From an uncultured Odoribacter sp. (GTDB lineage: Bacteria; Bacteroidota; Bacteroidia; Bacteroidales; Marinifilaceae): a stretch of DNA of 51,597 nt. This document shows, piece by piece, positions 42,261-51,534 of the stretch. The stretch is from NCBI GenBank assembly GCA_944321165.1, contig CALUKE010000020.1, forward strand, positions 1 to 51,597, read 5' to 3'. Made by a program: the position numbers and the translations under genes. Position 1 is the stretch's first letter, and every line of letters starts with the position of its first letter. Under the pieces are notes generated by a model, which saw only the letters and a program-made list of their open reading frames with translations, was not told the DNA's origin and made no database searches.

Positions 42261-42272
42261 CAAATATATTTG
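42261..42272. promoter_or_regulatory. palindromic -7 box upstream of the fimbrillin operon
   Basis: CAAATATATTTG is a perfect 12-bp palindrome that reads as TATATTTG on both strands. Rightward it is a candidate promoter for the fimbrillin operon, with a leader of about 150 bases. No -33 element is obvious. Confidence 0.35.
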
Positions 42273-42301
42273 CTGAAAATTTGGATATGTGTGAAATTTG
42301 T

Positions 42302-42327
42302 GTAAACACACACTTACTGGTGTTTAC
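42302..42327 (+). promoter_or_regulatory. 8-bp dyad in the fimbrillin leader
   Basis: GTAAACAC (42302-42309) and GTGTTTAC (42320-42327) are exact reverse complements around a 10-base centre. It could be a regulator site or an RNA hairpin ahead of the operon. Confidence 0.45.
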
Positions 42328-42368
42328 GCGCGTTAATTTACTCATTTTTACGAAGATATGCAAGGATA

Positions 42369-42391
42369 GAAACTCTTTTTTCAGGAGTTTC
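42369..42391 (+). promoter_or_regulatory. hairpin just before the fimbrillin operon
   Basis: GAAACTC (42369-42375) pairs with GAGTTTC (42385-42391) around a nine-base loop, ending 38 bases before ATG 42430. The downstream T tract is poor, so leader control is more likely than termination. Confidence 0.4.
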
Positions 42392-42429
42392 CACCCTTTT
42401 CCGTTAAAATAAACTAACAGATAATCATT

Positions 42430-43011
42430 ATGACCGACTTGAGAAAATGGATTACGACCGCTTTGCTGTTGCTGCTGCTGCTCCCGGCAATAGCGCAGGA
42501 GCACACAGACACGAACCGAACTTCAAGCGAATCTCATTTGTCCCTGCGCGGCAACCTGCTGCGCTGGGCAACCCTGACACCGGATTTAGGGCTTGAATGG
42601 CGCTTCAGTCCGTGGTGGGGCATTGCCGTAAACGGCTCGTGGACTTCGTGGTCGAGGAACGACAAGGAACGTCGCTACGCCCTCTGGGAGGTAGCTCCGG
42701 AAGTACGTTACTATATGGGTGAGAAGAAACTCTGGTATGTGGGCGCGATGTTCAAGGTGGGACAGTTCAACTACAAGCTCTCCGAAACAGGCAAGCAGGG
42801 CGACCTGATGGGCGGCGGCATCACCGGCGGCTATCAGCTGCGGCTGAACAAGGCACTGGCTCTTGATTTCAACCTCGGACTGGGCTATCTGAATGCCGAC
42901 TATGAGAAATATGAAGTCATCGACGGTGTGCGTGTACGTCGCAGCAACGAGACAAAGGACTGGTGGGGTCCCGTTAACGCCGGTGTAACATTGGTATGGA
43001 CAATTAAATAA
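42430..43011 (+). CDS. DUF3575 outer-membrane barrel-like protein, head of the fimbrillin operon
   Basis: The 193-residue precursor has a signal peptide (TTALLLLLLLPAIAQ) and a barrel-like body with alternating aromatic strands: LRGNLLRWATLTPDLGLEWRF, GIAVNGSWTSW, WEVAPEVRYYMG and GVTLVWTIK at the C-terminus. This is the DUF3575 pattern. DUF3575 genes commonly head fimbrillin clusters in Bacteroidales; the role is unknown. Codon use is GC-rich compared with the surrounding chromosome, as in the genes that follow. Confidence 0.85.
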   Translation: MTDLRKWITTALLLLLLLPAIAQEHTDTNRTSSESHLSLRGNLLRWATLTPDLGLEWRFSPWWGIAVNGSWTSWSRNDKERRYALWEVAPEVRYYMGEKKLWYVGAMFKVGQFNYKLSETGKQGDLMGGGITGGYQLRLNKALALDFNLGLGYLNADYEKYEVIDGVRVRRSNETKDWWGPVNAGVTLVWTIK

Positions 43012-43099
43012 TGAAGAATTTAGTTGACTAGTTTACAGCCAGATGGCATAGTCCCTAGTCTCCCCATATTTGTTCTTATGTCTAAAAAAATAGAATATT

Positions 43100-43945
43100 A
43101 TGAAGAAGATATATTATTATATAGTAGGTATGGCAGCCGCGCTGCTGTCCGCTTGCGTGAAGGATACGCTTTATAACACGTCGCACCCGGACAAGGGGGC
43201 TGTCACCATCAGCCTGACGGGGCTGTCGGCAGACGATAATTATGCAGTCGACATTGACGGGAAAACCGCCGACATCACCGGCTCGCCATTCAGCTGTCCC
43301 TGGCTGTTCGCTCCGGGAACGTACCGGATGGTAATCTATAACCGTGTGGAAGGTTTTACTTTCGACGGACAGACGGCACGGGTCAATGCCCTCTGTGACA
43401 AGAGCCGTGCGGACGGCACAACCATAATCCCCCTGCCGGGCTATCTGAAGACCGTAAGTCAGGAGATAACCGTCACAGCCGACGACACGCTACGTGTCAG
43501 CCCTGTTCCGGTGCAACGTGTGCGCGACCTGCGGCTGGAGCTGGAGGTGACACAGGGACGTCCCGAACTGATACAGAGCGTGACCGCCACCCTCAGCGGC
43601 ATAGCCGGAACCTTCGATATGGAGAAGGAGCAGACCACCGGCGACGCGGTCTCAACGGTCTTCGCCTTCACTCGTGAAGATGATATGCTCCGAGCCGACC
43701 TGCGCCTGCTGGGTACGATGGGAGCCGTGCAGACACTGGTGCTGGACATCGTCTTCACCGACGGCGGACGCACGCAGCGCACCGAGGTGGACCTGACCGA
43801 AGCCCTTGCTGATTTCGACAGCGACATGACCACCGCCTATCGTGTGACCGGCACACTGGAGACGCCCGTCGGCATGGAGGAAGTCAGTACCGAAATCACC
43901 GGATGGGAACCGGTGGACGGCGGCAACGTGGATGCGAAAATATAA
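43100..43945 (+). CDS. DUF5119-type (FimB/Mfa2-like) fimbrial lipoprotein
   Basis: The 281-residue lipoprotein precursor (LLSAC, Cys19) begins after processing with CVKDTLYNTSHPDKGAVTI, the typical start of DUF5119/FimB-Mfa2-like proteins. Two beta domains follow. By analogy it would anchor or assemble a type V-like pilus at the outer membrane. It lies between the DUF3575 gene and three fimbrillin genes, all rightward. GC-rich, matching its neighbours. Confidence 0.82.
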   Translation: MKKIYYYIVGMAAALLSACVKDTLYNTSHPDKGAVTISLTGLSADDNYAVDIDGKTADITGSPFSCPWLFAPGTYRMVIYNRVEGFTFDGQTARVNALCDKSRADGTTIIPLPGYLKTVSQEITVTADDTLRVSPVPVQRVRDLRLELEVTQGRPELIQSVTATLSGIAGTFDMEKEQTTGDAVSTVFAFTREDDMLRADLRLLGTMGAVQTLVLDIVFTDGGRTQRTEVDLTEALADFDSDMTTAYRVTGTLETPVGMEEVSTEITGWEPVDGGNVDAKI

Positions 43946-43970
43946 TATAATAATAAAATAGAGAGATACA

Positions 43971-44852
43971 ATGAAAACCGGACTTTTTGCTTTGGCAGCG
44001 CTGGCATTGACACTGGCCGCCTGCAACAACGACAACGAGAATCTGAATGACGGCCCCGTGGCCGCCAAGTTTACCGCCGGCATTACCCCCGTCACCCGCG
44101 CCAGCGGAACCACCTGGAACGACGGAGACCGTATCGGCATCACCGGCATCGGTACCGACTACGACAACGTGCCCTACATCCTGAAGAAGAAGGGGACGTT
44201 CGAGGCGGAAGGCAACGCCATCTACTTCAACTCGACCACTGAGGTTAAATTCCGTGCCTACTATCCCTACAACCCGACAGGAGGGAAGTTCACGGTCACG
44301 ACCGATGCCGCCGCACAGAAGGACCAGCCCGCCATCGACTTCCTCTTCGCATCGGGAGCCACGGGCAGCACCTACAACCCGGAGGTGAAGTTCACCGACA
44401 AGACGAATGATGGCGGCCCGGACAACTCCTTCCACCACCGCATGAGCCAGATTACCCTCACCTTCAAGGCAGGCTTGGGCGTGGATTTCGATGCGGCCAC
44501 GCCCGACGAATACACGCTCTCCGGCCTGAAACTCGATGGTACGTTCGACACGGCGAGCGGCACCGCGGCTGTCGGCGACCAGGCTCAAGCCAAGGAGCTC
44601 ACCATCCCGCTCGACGGTGCTGTCCAGTCGTCGATTATCCTCATCCCGCAGGAAGCGAACACCCTGTCCCTCACAGTAGTCTATAACGCGGAGAACTACC
44701 ACGCCACGCTCACCGTGCCCAAAGGCGCACTGCAGGCGGGCGACAACTATTCCTATACGGTCAAGTTAAACAACAAAGACCTTGAAGTCAGCACAGCCGA
44801 GATTACAAATTGGAAAGACGTAGAACCCGTCAACGTGAATGTAAACCTGTAA
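43971..44852 (+). CDS. fimbrillin-family lipoprotein (major or shaft subunit candidate)
   Basis: The 293-residue precursor has lipoprotein Cys18 (TLAACNND) and a first segment ending at TRASG (Arg43), a possible arginine-specific processing site. A fimbrillin-like body of two beta domains follows: IGITGIGTDYDNVPY, FRAYYPYN, FHHRMSQITLTFKAG and a C-terminal strand pair YSYTVKLNNKDLEVSTAEITNW. The IT-W-end and HRM-LT-F pattern are usual for Bacteroidales fimbrillins. It starts 25 bases after the DUF5119 gene. Confidence 0.85.
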   Translation: MKTGLFALAALALTLAACNNDNENLNDGPVAAKFTAGITPVTRASGTTWNDGDRIGITGIGTDYDNVPYILKKKGTFEAEGNAIYFNSTTEVKFRAYYPYNPTGGKFTVTTDAAAQKDQPAIDFLFASGATGSTYNPEVKFTDKTNDGGPDNSFHHRMSQITLTFKAGLGVDFDAATPDEYTLSGLKLDGTFDTASGTAAVGDQAQAKELTIPLDGAVQSSIILIPQEANTLSLTVVYNAENYHATLTVPKGALQAGDNYSYTVKLNNKDLEVSTAEITNWKDVEPVNVNVNL

Positions 44853-44939
44853 GAATGAAGAATGATGACTATTCCTTGGTGAAAACATCAAAAGAGGTTT
44901 TGAGCGAAGCTAATGAAGAATGAAGAATTAAAAATTAAG
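44853..44939 (+). repeat. A-rich GAATGAAGAATGA repeats between fimbrillin genes
   Basis: The gap holds GAATGAAGAATGA at 44853-44865 and a similar AATGAAGAATGAAGAATT run from 44912, followed by AAAAATTAAG. It differs strongly from the GC-rich genes on both sides. No terminator hairpin was seen. Confidence 0.6.
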
Positions 44940-44943
44940 AAAT

Positions 44944-46493
44944 ATGAGAACAAGACTATTCATACCGGCAGCAGCCACGCTATTGTTCGCAATCGCCGCC
45001 TGCAACCGGGACGAGCTGACGGAAGGCACGCTGCCCGCGGGTGAATACCCGGTAATCATTCAGGCCAACGGCCTCGACATCACGGCTACCCCCGCTTCGC
45101 GCGCCACCGTGGACGGCGACTGGCAAAACGTGAAGACGGTGGCCCTCAAGATGGGCGACGCGGTAAAGGAATACAACGTAACGGCCTCCGATGCCGACGG
45201 ATACCAGAGCGCCACCCTCTCAAACGCGACCGACCCCTTCTACTGGACGAGCCGCAACGACATCACCGTATCGGCCTGGTGGCCCTGCACGGATGCTGAC
45301 GGCAATTTCCTGACAACCATGCCTGCCGTGCAGGTACTCGAAGACCAGAGCCAATTGGCAGACTTCCAGAACAGCGACTTTATCGCTGCCGAGAACCAGA
45401 CGGTGGAATTTGACGACCCGACTCTTGAATTCACCCACCGCACGGCACGGGCTTCACGAGCGTCGCCGGTGCCACGGTGAGCCTCGTGAGCCTGTCAGCC
45501 GATAACGGCAACCCGACCGCCATCACGGCCTGCAACCCCGCGGGCAACACCTACGAGGCACTGACCGCCCCGCAGACCGTTGCGGCGGGCAAGCCCTTCA
45601 TCCGGGTGGAGCTGGGCAGCGGCACCTTCTATTTCCGCCCGCAGAACAACGTCGTTCTGGAGGCGGGCAGCCGCTACACCTACAACGTCCGTGTGAACGC
45701 CACCGGCCTGACGCTGGAGGGGAGCACCATCGGTGACTGGGCTGACGGCGGAGGCGAGGAAGGCACGGCCGAGGAGGACCTGGGCTACATCCCCACCACC
45801 GACGACCAGGGCAACGTTACGGGCTACACCGTCTATGCCTCCAAAGGCCTACTGGCATGGAACGAGGCCGTGCAGAAGAATATGTCGCTGAACTGCACCC
45901 TTATCGCCGACATCGACATGCCCAAGGTGGACAAAGGCAAAAGCAACTGGACGCCTGTGGGCTATCTTGATAAAGGAAACGGGCAATTCATCAGGTACAC
46001 CGGCACCTTCGAGGGCGGCGGCCATACCATTACGGGGCTGACCGTATACCTTCCGAATCAGGCGTGTGTGGGACTGATTGGCTGTCTCGGCAACGGCGGC
46101 ACAGTGCAGAACCTGACGCTTGCAGAGGTGGAAATTAACGGCGACTACTATGTCGGCGGCGGCGTGGGAGCGAACTACGGCACCGTGACCGGCTGCACAG
46201 TCTCGGGCAAGGTCACCGGAGACTCCCATGTCGGCGGCGTGGCGGGATATAACTACGACATCGTGACCGCCTGCTACTGGAACAACAGCCTCGAAACGGG
46301 TCTCGGCTACGACGAGGACAGCGCCGACGTCACGAAGGTGGACGGCTCGACAGAAACATGGGAGACAGCCCAAAACGGCATGAACGAAGCCATCGACGCG
46401 TGGAACGACAGCAATCTCGACAATCCGTGCAACTGGCACTACGCCGAAACCGACGCGGAGACCCCGCCGGCACTGGAACCCATAAACGACTAA
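44944..46493 (+). pseudogene. frameshifted fimbrillin/tip protein with GLUG-like repeats
   Basis: The first part (44944-45480) encodes a lipoprotein signal (AIAAC, Cys20), a possible processing site SRATV (Arg53) and a fimbrillin domain up to FTHRTA. It then runs into TGA at 45478-45480. The same protein continues in another frame from about 45444 (GTGFTSVAGATVSLVSLS), through PQTVAAGKPFIRVELG to GLUG-like repeats (VGGGVGANYGTVTGCTVSG) and ends at 46493. Compared with the gene at 46515, where HRTALVHIVLTEYTEGLESVQL bridges the break, some residues are missing, so a small deletion shifted the frame. A sequencing error is the alternative. Confidence 0.75.
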
Positions 46494-46514
46494 TCACCAA
46501 AACCGGACAACGAT

Positions 46515-48431
46515 ATGAAACGAACGACATTATATATATTCGCAGCCCTCGCGCTGGCATTGGCGCTTGCCGCCTGCACAAAGGAGGATACGGCTCTGCT
46601 CCCCGAAGCATCGGAGGGCACACCCATGACCTTTACTGCCACGGGGCTGAACCCTGCAATAGAAACTACCGGGGCGACAGCCGCATCGCGCGCCCCCGTG
46701 GACGGCGACTGGCAGGGCGTCACGACCGTGGCAGTACGGATAGGCAAAGACGTGAAGGCGTACACCGTGACGCCTGACGCCGCCGACAACACCCGCGCCA
46801 CGCTGGCCTCCGACGACCCGCACTACTGGACGGGGCACGACGCGGCCACCGTCACCGCCTGGTGGCCCTACAACGGCGAGGAGGACCTGCCCGCCGTCAA
46901 GGTCCGTGCCGACCAGAGCGGGGACGAGAACTTCCGGGAAAGCGACCTCATCGCCGCCGACGGGCAGACGGTGACCTACGGCGCGCCCACCCTCACCTTC
47001 ACCCACCGCACCGCCCTCGTGCACATCGTCCTGACGGAGTACACCGAGGGTCTGGAGTCCGTGCAGCTGACCGGCCTCTCCACCGAGGGCGGCAACCCGG
47101 CTGTAATCACCCCGTATTATGACGAGGACAACGATACCTACGCCGCCCTCGTCGCCCCGCAGACGGTGACAGCAGGCACGGCCTTCATCACCTGCACCTT
47201 CACCGACGGCAAGTCCTACGTCTACCGGATGCAGAACACTGCCCAATGGCTGGCGGGCCAGGAATATACCTACACCGTCTCCCTCGCTGCGGCCGGCCCG
47301 GGCTATACCACTACGACCGACGACCAGGGACAGACCATCTACAACACGGACAATGAGAAGGGCCTGAAGAACCTCGCCGAGCTGGTGAACAACGGAGCGA
47401 CCGACATCAACATCACCCTCGACGGCGACATCACCCTGTCTGCTCCGACTGATGGCCAAAATAACTGGATACCCATCACTGGCTACACGGGGACATTCGA
47501 CGGCAACGGACATACTATCAGCGGACTTGCCATCAATGCCGATGAAACCTACACCCACATGGGACTGTTTTCCACCATTAAGGGGGGCAAAGTAATCAAT
47601 CTGAATGTGAAAGGAAACGTCACGCGTAAAGCAACAAATAGTTCTAATGCCATTGGTACTGCCGGTGTGGTAGGATTTAACCAAGGCGGACTCGTGCAGA
47701 ATTGCTCTTTTGAGGGTAAGATTGAAATCCAAGGAGATGATGCTCTGAACTGTGTTGGTGGCGTAGTTGGTATTGCTTATAATAATGCTCAGGTTATCGG
47801 ATGTTTCATCACCTCAAACAGCGAGGTGACAACAAAGAAGGCTTATAATGTTGGCGGTGTTATTGGGGCTATATACGATGGGACATCCGCTGCCATCGGT
47901 TGCTATAATCTGGGAGCTACAGTGACAACTGACGATGATAAAGCCACCTGTCAAGGTGGTGTAATAGGTTTCGTTCAATATTCTAAATTGGTTGTAGCCT
48001 GCTACAATGTGGGTGGCAAACTTGTTGGTAGCAAGGTGAGTTTAGAACCCAATGTAGCTCTTCGAAACAATGCAGGAATTGTCGGGAACGTAACTTTTGG
48101 GGGCGGGATTACCGCCTGCTATTTCGTAGCTGACGAAGACCAGCAAACGGAGAATTTCTACCTGATTGCAGGTGGAAGCGGTCTAGTCACTATTACGGAT
48201 TGCTATTGTGTAGCAGACAAGGAGCGTTATACTACACTTTTTGCAAATCAAATACAAGGCATATCCCGATGTAAGAATATGACTGGAGAAGAATTAAAAG
48301 ATGAGACAACCATCAATGACCTAAATACAGCCATTGAGGCATGGAACGCCACGAACGGCAACAAGTGTCCATACAAGTATGAGAAGGCAAGCTCTGAAGA
48401 TGACTATCTGGTGCTGGTAATCAACGAATGA
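46515..48431 (+). CDS. fimbrillin-like lipoprotein with C-terminal GLUG repeats (tip/adhesin candidate)
   Basis: The 638-residue precursor has lipoprotein Cys21 (ALAAC), a possible processing site SRAPV (Arg59), a fimbrillin domain to about residue 260 and then a large region of GLUG-type repeats (GTFDGNGHTISGLAI, GVVGIAYNNAQVIGCFITS, GGVIGAIYDG). GLUG repeats occur in adhesins, so this is a probable pilus tip protein. The first 1.05 kb is very GC-rich (39 of 60 bases in the line from 46741), whereas the last 0.85 kb is not (28 of 60 in the line from 48001), so the gene is a mosaic. The N-terminal half is paralogous to the frameshifted neighbour. Confidence 0.82.
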   Translation: MKRTTLYIFAALALALALAACTKEDTALLPEASEGTPMTFTATGLNPAIETTGATAASRAPVDGDWQGVTTVAVRIGKDVKAYTVTPDAADNTRATLASDDPHYWTGHDAATVTAWWPYNGEEDLPAVKVRADQSGDENFRESDLIAADGQTVTYGAPTLTFTHRTALVHIVLTEYTEGLESVQLTGLSTEGGNPAVITPYYDEDNDTYAALVAPQTVTAGTAFITCTFTDGKSYVYRMQNTAQWLAGQEYTYTVSLAAAGPGYTTTTDDQGQTIYNTDNEKGLKNLAELVNNGATDINITLDGDITLSAPTDGQNNWIPITGYTGTFDGNGHTISGLAINADETYTHMGLFSTIKGGKVINLNVKGNVTRKATNSSNAIGTAGVVGFNQGGLVQNCSFEGKIEIQGDDALNCVGGVVGIAYNNAQVIGCFITSNSEVTTKKAYNVGGVIGAIYDGTSAAIGCYNLGATVTTDDDKATCQGGVIGFVQYSKLVVACYNVGGKLVGSKVSLEPNVALRNNAGIVGNVTFGGGITACYFVADEDQQTENFYLIAGGSGLVTITDCYCVADKERYTTLFANQIQGISRCKNMTGEELKDETTINDLNTAIEAWNATNGNKCPYKYEKASSEDDYLVLVINE

Positions 48432-48589
48432 TTCAAATTCCGGGGCAAGTCCGGAAGGACAATAAAACAAATTTGCCTAAACGACAAAAACGAGTATTTT
48501 TACCCGACAAATTTTGGCAAATTCAGCACGGATATTTAGATCTGTTCCATATTTCCGTTGCTTTTAATGTGATTAATCAGATTTAAAAA

Positions 48590-48623
48590 GAGGGATTGTC
48601 CGATGAAACAAAGACAATCCCTC
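48590..48623 (-). terminator. terminator of the RND efflux operon
   Basis: An 11-bp perfect stem (48590-48600 with 48613-48623) is followed on the leftward strand by CTTTTTAAA, 20 bases past the outer-membrane factor stop. The rest of the 48432-48643 gap holds a weak hairpin for the fimbrillin operon (48438-48456) and an AATTTGCC/GGCAAATT dyad (48470-48523). Confidence 0.85.
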
Positions 48624-48643
48624 GAAATGATTCGTGTTTCTGC

Positions 48644-50029
48644 TTATGGAAGGGGATCTTCCATTTCGTATCCGCCTCCTAAGGCGTGGTAAAGGTTGAT
48701 GACTCCTTGTATTTCGTCGAAGTGATCGGATACGGCGGATAATTCTGCCTGCAATAGTGTTTGTCGGGCAGTGAGGACCTCCAGATAGTTTTGAGAGCTG
48801 TAACGCATGAGTAGTTCAGAACTGCGGACGGCGGATTGCAAGGCTTCGATTTGCTGTTTGTCCAATATCAGGCGCTGGCGGGCCGTTTGCCATTGGGTCA
48901 AGGCATTGTTCACCTCATTGCCGGCATCGAGCAGGGCCTGTCGGAAGGCATAGAGCGCTTCTTCCTGCTGGGCTTTGGCTACTTTCAAGTTGGCCCGGAT
49001 GCTTCCTTGTTTGAAAAGAGGTTCTACCAGGGAGCCGACCGCAGAGAACAGCCATTGACCGGGATTGGTGATGGCGCTGCCGGCCGCATTGGTCCATCCG
49101 GCCGAACCGCTGAGGGTAATGGTCGGGTAGAATGCGGCACGGGCCCGGTTGGTGACATAAAAAGCTGCGGCTAACTCTGCTTCGCTTTGCCGGATATCTG
49201 GACGTCGCTGCAATAACTCCAACGGAACTCCAGTCGAAAGGGTGTCTGGGAAAGTCTGTGCTTTCAAGGTAGAGCGTTCAATGGTTTGAGGGGCTGTCCC
49301 CAGGAGGCTGGAGAGTGAATTTTCCATTTCACTGATTTGTTGTTGGATGGATAACAGGGAGGCATCGACCGACAGTTTGCTGGCTGCCGTTTGTGCTACG
49401 GCCATTTCCGTCGCTTCTCCGGCTTGTTTCAAGGCTTCCATGACCCGTAGGTTTTCCGCCCAGTTTTCAGCGGTACGTTGACTGATGGCGTATTGTTCGT
49501 CGAGCATCAACAGGGTGTAATAGCTGTTTGCGATGGTGGCTACCAATTGAGTCTGGACGGCTTGCCGGTAGGCTTCGCTTTGTTCCAGTACTGCTTTGGC
49601 TTCACGTTTCGCGTTGGTCAGTCCTCCGAAAATATCCAGTTCCCACTCTGCGGCGGCGGCTAAGTTGTAAGTTTGGGTCGCTTTTTGTCCATCACTGCTG
49701 CTTAAGGTGCCTTGCGGCGACAGGGAGAGCGACGGTAAATAAGCCAGTCGGGCCGTTGAAAGCAGGGCTTCGGCTTCTTTTACTTTTAACCGCGCAATTT
49801 GCAGATCCGTATTATTCTGAAGACCTGTCTCGATGAGTTGTTGTAGAAAGGGATCAGTAAATAGCTCTTTCCAGGAGAAGCGGGCCAACGATTGATTTTC
49901 TTCAACGGTGGCGGCAGGCTGTCGATACAGACTGTCTGTTATCGGCAGGTCGGGACGTTTGTAAGTTTTGTAAACTGAACAGCTGAATAAACCTGCCGAT
50001 AAAAATAAGTATATGAGTACTTTTTTCAT
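48644..50029 (-). CDS. TolC/OprM-type outer-membrane efflux lipoprotein
   Basis: The 461-residue lipoprotein precursor (LFSC, Cys17) belongs to the NodT/OprM family of outer-membrane factors. Two repeated halves of long helices and short barrel strands are visible; markers include WKELFTDPFLQQLIETGLQNNTDLQIA, AAAEWELDIFGG, PLELLQRRPDIRQSEAELAAA and ATFYPTITLSGSAGW-like strand around 295-315. It forms the exit duct of an RND pump whose permease gene ends 11 bases upstream on the same strand. Confidence 0.93.
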   Translation of the reverse strand: MKKVLIYLFLSAGLFSCSVYKTYKRPDLPITDSLYRQPAATVEENQSLARFSWKELFTDPFLQQLIETGLQNNTDLQIARLKVKEAEALLSTARLAYLPSLSLSPQGTLSSSDGQKATQTYNLAAAAEWELDIFGGLTNAKREAKAVLEQSEAYRQAVQTQLVATIANSYYTLLMLDEQYAISQRTAENWAENLRVMEALKQAGEATEMAVAQTAASKLSVDASLLSIQQQISEMENSLSSLLGTAPQTIERSTLKAQTFPDTLSTGVPLELLQRRPDIRQSEAELAAAFYVTNRARAAFYPTITLSGSAGWTNAAGSAITNPGQWLFSAVGSLVEPLFKQGSIRANLKVAKAQQEEALYAFRQALLDAGNEVNNALTQWQTARQRLILDKQQIEALQSAVRSSELLMRYSSQNYLEVLTARQTLLQAELSAVSDHFDEIQGVINLYHALGGGYEMEDPLP

Positions 50030-50040
50030 ATAAATCTCAA

Positions 50041-51534
50041 TTAATTACTTTTTGACTCTTCCAGTTCAGGCCGTTTGCGTTCCGGCATGTATTTTTCCTG
50101 GAGAGACTGGAATATGATAAACAATACAGGAACGATGAACAGCAAGGCGATGGTTCCGATCAGCATCCCTCCTACGGTACCGACTCCTACGGATATGTTA
50201 CCGTTGGCGCCGACTCCCGTGGCAAACATCAACGGCAACATTCCGAAGATCATGGTGAGAGAGGTCATCAGGATGGGACGTAGACGTATTTGGGCGGCTG
50301 AGATGGCGGCCTGAGGGATGGACATGCCGTGTTTGCGGCGTTCGGAAGCATATTCTGTCAACAGGATGGCTGTTTTGGCTAACAGACCGATCAGCATGAG
50401 CAATCCGATTTGCAGGTAGATGTTGTTTTCCAGACCAAACATTTTGGCAAAAAGAAAACTTCCGGTCAAACCGAATGGAACAGATAGAATAACTGCAATC
50501 GGAATAAATACACTTTCATACAGTGCGCATAGTATCAGATAGATAAATACGACACAGATAATAAAAATGATGGTGGTAGAACTGCCTGTGGAGGCTTCTT
50601 CGCGCGACATGCCGCTGAATTCGAACCCATAACCGGCCGGCAGGGTTTGTGCGGCCACTTCGTGTACTGCCTGAATGGCCTGTCCTGAACTGTAACCGGG
50701 GGCTGGCGTTCCATTTACCGAAATGGCCGAGAACAGGTTAAAATGCGACAGAGTTTCGGCACCGTATACCCGGGTCAATGTCAGATATTGGCTGACGGGA
50801 GACATTTCTCCGGCATCATTGCGGACAAACATATTGTCCAGAGATTCGGTGTCCAGGCGGTATTCCGGAGAAGCCTGTACCATGACCCGATACAGTTTGG
50901 AAAAACGGTTCATGTTGGAAGCGTAGCTGCCGCCGATATATCCGGAGAGCACATTTAACACGTCAGCAGGTGATACACCGTTGCGTTTGCAGCGGGCTGC
51001 GTCTATTTCCACCAAATATTGCGGAAATTTGGTGTCGAAAGAGGTGGTTGCCCTGGATATTTCAGGCCGTGCGTTCAGACCGTCGATCATATTTTTGGTA
51101 ATGGTCAACAGGTCCTCTGTCGTGCCTCCTTTTTGATCCTGTACATAGATTTCAAATCCACTGCTTACCCCGTAACCGGGAATCATCGGTTGGGCGAAAG
51201 CCATGATATCGGCAGAAGCGATGTCGTCGGTGCGTCTATATATCTCTGAAATGACGGAATTGATGTCGTCTCCTTTCTGCGTACGTTCATCCCAGTCCTT
51301 TAAGCGTATGATAAACATGCCGTTGGCAGCTCCCTGGCCACTGATCATACCGTTTCCAACTATTTTGGAGAACATTTTGATTTGCGGAATGTCCTGGATA
51401 CGTTCTTGTATTTCATTGACAATGGTTTGGGTGGTTTCCAGGTTCGTTCCCGGGGAGGTTCGTACGTCTACAAAGACGGTACCCATATCTTCCTGGGGAA
51501 CCAGTCCCGTTTTGGTGGTTACTGGTGGTTGCCG
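50041..51534 (-). CDS. RND efflux permease, C-terminal part; frame broken near the window edge
   Basis: The frame matches the second half of an HAE1/AcrB-type proton-driven pump. It begins with family sequence TKTGLVPQEDMGTVFVDVRTS, then periplasmic porter sequence and membrane helices from TTIIFIICVVFIYLILCALYESVFIPIAV to the end. A full-length permease has over 1,000 residues. In this frame there is a stop at 51535-51537, and the few codons between it and TKTGLVPQED do not look like the family, so the gene is interrupted or frameshifted at about 51515-51535. Upstream, another leftward frame is open to the edge (LQVADLQRLKSCFGELVTATT), which is not RND-like. Coupled to the outer-membrane factor downstream. 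Confidence 0.8.
   Translation of the reverse strand, partial: RQPPVTTKTGLVPQEDMGTVFVDVRTSPGTNLETTQTIVNEIQERIQDIPQIKMFSKIVGNGMISGQGAANGMFIIRLKDWDERTQKGDDINSVISEIYRRTDDIASADIMAFAQPMIPGYGVSSGFEIYVQDQKGGTTEDLLTITKNMIDGLNARPEISRATTSFDTKFPQYLVEIDAARCKRNGVSPADVLNVLSGYIGGSYASNMNRFSKLYRVMVQASPEYRLDTESLDNMFVRNDAGEMSPVSQYLTLTRVYGAETLSHFNLFSAISVNGTPAPGYSSGQAIQAVHEVAAQTLPAGYGFEFSGMSREEASTGSSTTIIFIICVVFIYLILCALYESVFIPIAVILSVPFGLTGSFLFAKMFGLENNIYLQIGLLMLIGLLAKTAILLTEYASERRKHGMSIPQAAISAAQIRLRPILMTSLTMIFGMLPLMFATGVGANGNISVGVGTVGGMLIGTIALLFIVPVLFIIFQSLQEKYMPERKRPELEESKSN

Noticed and set aside
42125..42313. 62-codon leftward frame in the gene-poor region
   Set aside because: No signal, domain or promoter support; the opposite strand is equally open.
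46530..47732. 400-codon frame antisense to the GC-rich fimbrillin gene
   Set aside because: Long antisense frames are expected in GC-rich DNA; the sense frame has a lipoprotein signal and fimbrillin pattern.
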